Origin: Saccharicrinis fermentans DSM 9555 = JCM 21142
GTDB taxonomy: Bacteria > Bacteroidota > Bacteroidia > Bacteroidales > Marinilabiliaceae
Assembly (NCBI RefSeq): GCF_000517085.1
Contig: NZ_KI912107.1
Location: 628,425-692,424, forward strand
Direction: 5' to 3'
DNA: 64,000 bases
Under the pieces are notes generated by a model. That model had not been told where the DNA came from and searched no databases. It was given only the letters and a program-made list of their open reading frames with translations. Position numbers and translations under genes: made by a program. Below, piece by piece: positions 58,846 through 64,000 of the stretch (position 1 is its first letter; every line of letters starts with the position of its first letter).

Positions 58846-59514
58846 TTATTTTACCGGGTTAAATACTTGTGTTAATAATGCTGATAAGTCGGTGTCGTAA
58901 AAATCTGCTTTTGCATAAAGAGGGTGAAATAGTTCTTCTTTGCGTTGAATATAGGCAGTTGTTAAACCTGCTTTTTTAGCACCAAATAAATCCCAATCAT
59001 GGGTGGCCACCATTACAATATCGTGAACGGCAATGGCTTCTTGCTTGGCTACGTATTGGTAAATATCTTTAAAAGGCTTGTATTTCTTTACTGCATCTAC
59101 CGAGTAATATTGATCAAATAGATCAATGATTCCGGCATTCGTTAGTTGCTCTTCAATCATGCTTAATGATGAGTTAGAAACGGCTATTACCCGAATATTA
59201 TTTTTCTTTAACCATTGTAAGGCAGGCCGAACATCCTTATAGGTGGGTAATTCTCTAAAAGCACCTAGTATTTCTGATTTTGTCTCTTTTGTTAAGGTTC
59301 TATTATTTTCGTTAAAGAGATTTTCTAAGGCAACTTCAGCTAATTCGCCAAAATTCTTATACTCATCCATTATTCCCATCACTGTAGAGCTGTGTAATAA
59401 TTTGGTAAACCAATATTTTAGTACATATTGATCATCAAAGTATTTGTTAAACTGTTCTTTTAAAAGACTTAAGTTTAACAAGGTTTCATTCATGTCGAAA
59501 AATACTGCTTTCAT
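58846..59514 (-). CDS. HAD-superfamily haloacid dehalogenase, type II-like hydrolase
   Basis: A 222-residue cytoplasmic HAD hydrolase. The nucleophile motif is FFDMNETLL (Asp7), with motif II VIAVSNSS near residue 122, Lys in KKYKPFKDIY near residue 150 and motif III VATHDWDLFGAKKAG near residue 172. This fits the class of (S)-2-haloacid dehalogenase-like proteins, but FDxNET type HAD proteins may instead be phosphatases or nucleotidases. Start ATG 59514 is built by the junction of the upstream repeat element (..CATAT) with GAAAGCA. Substrate unknown. Confidence 0.8.
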   Translation of the reverse strand: MKAVFFDMNETLLNLSLLKEQFNKYFDDQYVLKYWFTKLLHSSTVMGIMDEYKNFGELAEVALENLFNENNRTLTKETKSEILGAFRELPTYKDVRPALQWLKKNNIRVIAVSNSSLSMIEEQLTNAGIIDLFDQYYSVDAVKKYKPFKDIYQYVAKQEAIAVHDIVMVATHDWDLFGAKKAGLTTAYIQRKEELFHPLYAKADFYDTDLSALLTQVFNPVK

Positions 59515-59692
59515 ATGATTATAATTTGTTTTTCAGTTGCCATATGGAACTCGCCGTGATAATCATTCACCTGTGTGAGAGATCACTCTCATGGCTCGTT
59601 TCATATGATTAAATTTATCTTTCTGTGCCTAGATGGAATTCGCCGAAATTAATCATCTGCCTGTCTGTGAATTTATACCTATGGCTCGTTTT
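59513..59692 (-). repeat. 90-nt palindromic leader element, two tandem units
   Basis: Proximal unit 59513-59602 and distal unit 59603-59692, each exactly 90 bp, joined by CTCGTTTCATATG. On the minus strand the proximal unit reads GAAACGAGCCATGAGAGTG, CACACAGGTGAATGATT, GGCGAGTTCCATATGG and ends ATAATCATAT, then the gene's GAAAGCA. The distal unit carries several point changes (CCATCTAGGCACAG), suggesting it is older. Confidence 0.78.
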
Positions 59693-59760
59693 ATGGGCTT
59701 TTTACTTAACGGCAGGTTTAATAGTGCTGCAATATACGAAATAGCTATTGTTTATCCTGT

Positions 59761-60017
59761 TTAATATTTCGACATTAAAAGTGCTTTATCTATATCGATA
59801 CATGATGTATAAATAAATGCAGTTCCTTGTTTCATTCCAGCTATATCAGAATAATCTGAATTGAAAAATGTGGATATAGAAAATTTATTAATAGTATTGT
59901 TTGGAAGGATCACCAGAGTGCGTAAAGACGATCATTCTTATATAAAGAACAGTAGGATTTTGCTGAGATATAGTTGTCGTTTCTTGGTCTTCCTTTTTTA
60001 GTTAATATTATATACAT
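59761..60017 (-). pseudogene. Possible decayed small gene
   Basis: On the minus strand ATG at 60017 opens a frame starting MYIILTKKGRPRNDNYISAK and running to a stop at ~59911; one base is apparently missing there, and a second frame continues (ILPNNTINKFSISTFF...) to TAA at 59761. Together they give ~85 residues of protein-like composition. I do not recognise a family. It lies between two repeat-element loci. It could be chance in AT-rich DNA. Confidence 0.3.
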
Positions 60018-60041
60018 TTAGATTTTTAAAAATAGCTGTAC

Positions 60042-60114
60042 ATTTCCCTCCATATGGTAGATGATTAACTTTGGCGAGCTCTTTATGACCATTGAAAGAT
60101 ATATTTAAATAGAT
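60042..60114 (+). repeat. 90-nt palindromic leader element, partial unit
   Basis: Only the 3' half is clear: AGATGATTAACTTTGGCGAG, then TTATGACCATTGAAAGAT and TTTAAATAGAT directly before GAAATG, where the EEP gene begins. The 5' half is degraded. Confidence 0.6.
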
Positions 60115-60117
60115 GAA

Positions 60118-61035
60118 ATGAAACGAATATTATTTACTTTTTGGGTACTTGTTTTATTTGGAATTCAGGTATTAAGTGCTGAACAATTAACGGTTGCGTC
60201 TTTTAATGTTCGCAACCACAATTCATCTGATTCCATAAAGGGAAATGGATGGAAACAGCGTTGCCCAATAATTTGCAATTTGATACGGTTTAATGATTTT
60301 GAGATTTTTGGAGCGCAGGAAGTACTGCATGACCAACTGTTGGACATGTTGGTCGGATTGCCTGGTTATGCTTATGTAGGTGTAGGACGTGACGATGGTA
60401 AAACACAGGGTGAATATGCTCCTATTTTTTATCAGAAAGAAAAGTTTAAAGTGTTGTCATCAGGCAATTTTTGGTTGTCGGAAGTAACCGATAGACCTAA
60501 TAGAGGCTGGGATGCTGTATTGCCACGGATTTGTACGTGGGCAAAGTTCAAGGCTGTTGATACTGGATTTGAGTGTTTCTTTTTTAACCTTCACATGGAT
60601 CATGTTGGCGTAGAAGCAAGGAAAAATAGTGCTAAGCTAGTTCTTCAAAAGATTACCGAGATGTGTGGGAATACACCTGTGATCTTAACCGGCGATTTTA
60701 ATGTTGATCAACATAGCCGGAATTATGCGGTGTTGGAAGAATCAGACTTATTAAATGACGCCTATAAAACAGCGAAAATAAGGTATGCTCTAAATGGTAC
60801 TTTCAATAACTTTATGGCAGATAGAAAAACAGATAGTCGCATTGATCATGTGTTTGTAAGTAACGGTTTTACCGTTGAACGTTATGGCGTACTAACAGAT
60901 AGTTATCGTGCTAAAATAGAGGCGAGTAAACCGGAGAAGTCAGGGAATTTTCCGAAAGAAGTATCTTTAACGAAATATGTTGTACGTATGCCTTCTGATC
61001 ATTTCCCCGTAAAAGTAGTGCTCAGCTTTGAATGA
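60118..61035 (+). CDS. Secreted endonuclease/exonuclease/phosphatase-family hydrolase
   Basis: A 305-residue protein with signal peptide (MKRILFTFWVLVLFGIQVLS). The EEP fold shows all metal-site blocks: ASFNVRNHN near residue 27, FGAQEVLHDQ near residue 65, FNLHMDHVG near residue 157, ILTGDFNVD near residue 190 and the final SDHFPV near residue 295. Members of this secreted subgroup hydrolyse phosphodiesters or phosphoester bonds of nucleic acids, lipids or inositol phosphates; this one's substrate is unknown. It is directly behind a partial 90-nt repeat element. The real start is the second ATG (60118); an ATG at 60113 is followed at once by TGA. Confidence 0.85.
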   Translation: MKRILFTFWVLVLFGIQVLSAEQLTVASFNVRNHNSSDSIKGNGWKQRCPIICNLIRFNDFEIFGAQEVLHDQLLDMLVGLPGYAYVGVGRDDGKTQGEYAPIFYQKEKFKVLSSGNFWLSEVTDRPNRGWDAVLPRICTWAKFKAVDTGFECFFFNLHMDHVGVEARKNSAKLVLQKITEMCGNTPVILTGDFNVDQHSRNYAVLEESDLLNDAYKTAKIRYALNGTFNNFMADRKTDSRIDHVFVSNGFTVERYGVLTDSYRAKIEASKPEKSGNFPKEVSLTKYVVRMPSDHFPVKVVLSFE

Positions 61036-61039
61036 TAAA

Positions 61040-61204
61040 TATTTGAGAAATCGTTCAAATGGTAACCCAAGAGAATGGCTGAGCGATGTGTTAACGAGGA
61101 TAGTTGTTTATAATAGCGATTACTCATTGGATTTGGCTGATCTTTTGCCGCACAATTGGAAAAAGTCTAATAGTTGTCAGAATATTCCAAAAAACACCCA
61201 CTAA
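61040..61204 (+). pseudogene. IS66-family transposase (TnpC) C-terminal remnant
   Basis: In the frame ending TAA 61202-61204 the translation reads NPREWLSDVLTRI followed by LADLLPHNWKKSNSC, the typical end of IS66 transposases. It is only ~55 codons long and starts abruptly behind the EEP stop, so it is a relic. The hairpin at 61252-61285 may belong to its right end. Confidence 0.75.
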
Positions 61205-61251
61205 TTTCGATTAATTCCAAAAGATTCCAGTAAAACTTAGAGAATTCCAAC

Positions 61252-61285
61252 GCTCCAATCGACATCCAGATTGGAGCATTTTTTT
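61252..61285 (+). terminator. Intrinsic-terminator-like hairpin
   Basis: GCTCCAATC and GATTGGAGC pair perfectly (9 bp) around an 8-nt loop, followed by A and seven T residues. It could terminate the EEP transcript after the IS66 relic. Confidence 0.75.
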
Positions 61286-61521
61286 ACTTTGCAATATGTA
61301 GCAGACCGCATATTTACATTGAATTGGAGCAAAGCGGAAATCGCTAACACCAATAAAACATAATCTTTGTTGGCAAAGTCCAATATTAGGGACTACCATC
61401 ACGATAAAAAGACTTCAGAAGCGTGGCTATATTGCTTTAGCTTCCATGTACAATGAAATAACTTCTTCTTTACCTTCAAGGGATAATTCGTTATTGGCTC
61501 CGGCGATCTTCGATTCCCCAT

Positions 61522-61681
61522 GATGTAGGGAACCGCCGTATATGCTCGAATAAATTAAAATAGTATTTTAATTTGTGAAGAGGAATAACGAAGTTACCCG
61601 TACGTACTTTTTATGGAGTAAAAAGTCGTGCTGTGAAAGGTGCACTGGCAGGGCTACAATCCTGTCAGCCACCTATTCGAT
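61522..61681 (+). ncRNA. Degenerate group II intron 3'-end remnant (tentative)
   Basis: GATGTAGGGAACCGCCGTATA (61522-61542, quoted to 20) resembles the 5' strand of domain V after bacterial intron maturases, and CCCGTACGTAC plus GTGCTGTGAAAGG further on resemble its 3' strand. A domain VI-like hairpin (CTGGCAGG with CCTGTCAG) follows and ends with CCTATTCGAT, close to the intron 3' end CCTACTCGAT. The two domain V strands are separated by extra sequence, and no maturase gene is present. No other feature was identified in 61286-61521. Confidence 0.4.
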
Positions 61682-61721
61682 TGTAGCCTGTTCTTTTTCA
61701 TCATTATTACAATATAAATTA

Positions 61722-61729
61722 TATATTTG
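61722..61729 (+). promoter_or_regulatory. -7 promoter box for the ART-like gene
   Basis: TATATTTG is an exact TAnnTTTG match 20 bp upstream of ATG 61749. Confidence 0.5.
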
Positions 61730-61748
61730 CATCCTAGAAATTAAACCA

Positions 61749-62198
61749 ATGAAGACTATTGCTCATCATACATGCAAAAAAGAAGGAGGAATTGATTATG
61801 TGACAACTAATGTTCCTTTCTTTGCAGAGCACAATATGGATGAAGAGAAATATCAATTCTTAGGTTCAGGTTATTATTTTTGGGATGATAATATTGAACT
61901 TGCAAAAAGTTGGGGTAAATATCATTACAATAATGATTACCACGTATTTCAATTTGATTTCGAAATTAATAGTGACATTTGTTTAGATTTAGTTGGAAAC
62001 AGAAGTCACCAGAAGTACTTTATGGATTTATTTAAAATTTACGAAGAACAAACAGGTGACAAACGAGAAGATTGGAGTATTTGTCAATGCATAGAATTTA
62101 TTAAGATTCTAAAGAAAAAAAGTGAGAAAATATTTCCATTCAAAATGATTCGTGCTATTGATTTATTAAACCACACTAATTCTACTTTAACAGATTAA
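61749..62198 (+). CDS. Hypothetical protein with ADP-ribosyltransferase-like N-terminus (tentative)
   Basis: A 149-residue protein starting MKTIAHHTCKKEGG. The early HHT and the segment FLGSGYYFWDDNIELAKSW resemble the His-containing first strand and the G-x-G-x-Y-x-x...A-x-x-W block of small ADP-ribosyltransferase-like toxins (DUF3990-type). The relation is weak and no catalytic Glu is assigned. The last five residues (STLTD) and the stop are encoded by the inserted IS701-type element. Without it, the AAT-TAA junction would end the protein at Asn144. It follows a fresh promoter box, so it is probably expressed. An in-frame extension upstream (from 61575) reads the intron-like remnant and is ignored. 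Confidence 0.5.
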   Translation: MKTIAHHTCKKEGGIDYVTTNVPFFAEHNMDEEKYQFLGSGYYFWDDNIELAKSWGKYHYNNDYHVFQFDFEINSDICLDLVGNRSHQKYFMDLFKIYEEQTGDKREDWSICQCIEFIKILKKKSEKIFPFKMIRAIDLLNHTNSTLTD

Positions 62199-63701
62199 AA
62201 TGATCACTGAAAAAACGATAATTTAGTATTGTTTTTCTTTCGTAATAAACAGTAAATTAGTATATTGCAATTGAAACAAAGAACAAAACTCAAGTTTGCA
62301 ATGGGTAACGGGCGAAAAACTTAAAAAAATATACGAATAATGGTAAAACACTGCTAGCGGTCAACAACCGACTTGAAGTGTATTTATCTGAATTTCAGCA
62401 CCATTTTAAAAATAGAACAAAATCCAACTTCGACAAAGCTACTCAATACGTCGAAGGTCTAGCTTTAAGCGATTTGAAAAACATCGAACGCATCACTGAG
62501 ACATTAAACGCAGACTACCATAAGATGCAGCATTTTATCACCGAATCCAATTGGGATGCAAGAGCTGTCATCGACCAAATAGCAAATCAGGTAGACCAAT
62601 CACTCCCAAACCAAAAATTTAAAAGGATTACTCATAGACGAAAGCGGAATGGGTGAAAAAAGGTGACAAAAGCATTGGTGTTGATCACCAGTATTGCGGG
62701 AACGTTGGGAAGACTGCAAACTCGCAGGTTGCAGTTTTTGGTTGCTTGTGCACGGACAAATATGCAGCGTTGGTCGACACGAGACTGTACCTTCCAAGGT
62801 CATGGTGTACTAACAACGCCAGGTGTGAAACTGCTGGCATCCCCAAAGAGGACAGGGTTTTCAAGACAAAACCGGAGCTGGCTACAGATATTGTGAAGCA
62901 CCAACTGGAAATGGGTATCGAGTTCGATTACGTTGGGGGGGATGGACTTTATGGCAATGACCTTGCGTTTACCCGTTCGGTTGAGGATATGGGTTTGGTG
63001 TACATGCTTGACATTCATAGCGATCAAAAAATCCACCTTGAAAAACCAGAACTACATATTCCAGAGCGAAAGAGCAATCGTGGGCGCCCACCCAAAAGGC
63101 CGAAGGCAAGCACCCCATCGGTAAACGCTAACGAATATATAGAAACGCTTACAAACAAGGACTGGAAAAAGCTTGACATTCGTGATTCTGCCAAGGGAAA
63201 GCTGAAGGGATTGTTCCATTTTAAGACAGTTTACATTTGGGATAAGGTTCAGAACATTGTTGAGAAACGGTTGCTGGTCATTTCGAAAAGAAAGACAAAG
63301 CAGGGAGTAGAAATAAAATATTCGTTCACTAACGCAGAACTTGCTCAATACACGCATCAGGCGCTGGCATACATGCAGGCACAACGCTTTTTCATTGAGC
63401 ATAGCTTCAAAGAGCAAAAACAGATAGTAGGCTTGGATCAGTTCCAAACCCGCAAATGGCTGTCATGGCATCACCAAGTAGCCCTCAACTTAATGGTGGG
63501 CAGCTTTATGCTGAAAGAAAAACTATTGAATCAAGACGAAGTCCCATTGTTGTCGGCAAGAGACATTATGGATTTTATGGTATACAAATTTTATCGTGAA
63601 ATGACCGATGAACGGATGCTGGAAAAACTGCAGCAGCGACATGAAAAGCGACAGCGTGACATAGACCTCTGTTATTCAAAGCAATAAATCTGTTAAAGTA
63701 G
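62182..63701 (+). mobile_element. IS701-family insertion sequence, 1520 bp
   Basis: Both ends carry the 15-bp perfect inverted repeat CTACTTTAACAGATT (62182-62196 and complement at 63687-63701), flanked by the direct repeat AATT (62178-62181 and 63702-63705). Length and coding content fit IS701. The insertion lies exactly where two convergent genes end. Confidence 0.85.
62378..63687 (+). pseudogene. IS701-family DDE transposase, inactivated by two frameshifts
   Basis: The protein is readable in three successive frames. Frame one gives FQHHFKNRTKSNFDKATQYV and MQHFITESNWDARAVIDQIA. Near 62624 an extra A (run AAAA) shifts into a frame encoding LLIDESGMGEK, with the first catalytic Asp. Near 62660 another extra A shifts to the frame starting KKGDKSIGVDHQYCGN, which holds YVGGDGLYGND (second Asp) and FFIEHSFKEQKQIVG (Glu) and ends at TAA 63685-63687. 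So both insertions are in A-runs flanking ~12 residues. The true start is unclear (no good ATG). Two sequencing or replication errors in homopolymers, or recent decay, could explain it. Confidence 0.8.
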
Positions 63702-63999
63702 AATTAATAATACTGTTAATAGAACTTATCGAATTGTAATATAGAGGATTTGACCAGTTATAATGTGAATACACCGTATTATAAATCTGCTTAGACCATT
63801 TAGTACTTGAGAACGAAAGGATTATTTTTAATAGTTGTTGGATTGAGTTCTGAAAGTTAGGCCCCTTATCAAAAAATGAGTATAGGTTTTTTAATATATC
63901 ATTCAGAAAACCAATTCCTTCTATTTCAATAAAATCACTCTTAGATTCAATTAAGGCCTTTACATATATTTCCCATAATTCATATAATGCTGGATTGTG
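63676..63999 (-). CDS. C-terminal part of an unrecognised gene entering from the right edge
   Basis: A minus-strand frame is open from the right window edge to TGA at 63676-63678 (107 residues visible), with no start codon in view. It reads for example HNPALYELWEIYVKALIES at the visible start, KNLYSFFDKGPNF in the middle, and ends INSIINSTLTDLLL. The last eight residues (STLTDLLL) come from the right end of the IS; before insertion AAT-TAG would have ended it. No family recognised; mixed hydrophobic and aromatic composition. It is convergent with the ART-like gene. Confidence 0.6.
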   Translation of the reverse strand, partial: HNPALYELWEIYVKALIESKSDFIEIEGIGFLNDILKNLYSFFDKGPNFQNSIQQLLKIILSFSSTKWSKQIYNTVYSHYNWSNPLYYNSISSINSIINSTLTDLLL

Positions 64000-64000
64000 G

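Overview
The window looks like a chromosomal segment of a Bacteroidota bacterium, most likely Bacteroidales/Marinilabiliales. This rests on AT-rich DNA, many secreted lipoproteins, exact matches to the Bacteroidetes -7 box (TAnnTTTG), a hybrid two-component sensor/AraC regulator, NigD-like, DUF6913 and DUF4197 proteins, a BtuB/BtuG pair and glycoside hydrolases. The genus is not proven by the sequence. I see no tRNA, rRNA or CRISPR array.

Layout. 1-6444: four secreted glycoside hydrolases on the + strand (GH92 tail, GH29, GH3 with a PA14 insert, GH78-like) with no SusC/SusD genes in view. 6698-18267: three efflux systems (a DHA2-type MFS pump with a divergent AraC regulator, a MATE pump, and a tripartite RND pump with a divergent AraC regulator), plus a small unexplained transcription unit at 9444-9742. 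18583-28815: PI-PLC-like lipoprotein, GH115 alpha-glucuronidase, a phosphoesterase lipoprotein and a 1331-residue hybrid two-component regulator, likely tied to glycan use. 28862-45988: housekeeping genes (YgiQ, dnaX, monomeric icd, YigZ, ligA) mixed with a PAS kinase and an LpoB-like lipoprotein pair. 46117-49479: a cobalamin-riboswitch-controlled btuB-btuG operon. 49745-58743: small envelope/stress genes, a long RSH alarmone enzyme with a degenerate hydrolase site, hflKC, a PepSY protein, DUF2024 and a broken DUF438 gene. 58846-64000: HAD hydrolase, secreted EEP hydrolase and a mobile-element graveyard (IS66 remnant, group II intron-like remnant, complete IS701-type element with a frameshifted transposase).

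The most unusual signal is a dispersed ~90-nt palindromic element, ten units at seven loci. Its 3' end ...CATAT normally abuts GAAA, so the gene's ATG is formed at the junction. It sits directly at the start of five genes, splits hflK from hflC, and one copy interrupts a 155-bp MITE whose uninterrupted twin is also in the window. Four of the five downstream genes encode phosphoesterase- or HAD-type hydrolases. A second notable signal is dnaX, which is split by an exact A AAA AAG slippery heptamer followed at once by a stop codon, the arrangement used for programmed -1 frameshifting in Escherichia coli dnaX.
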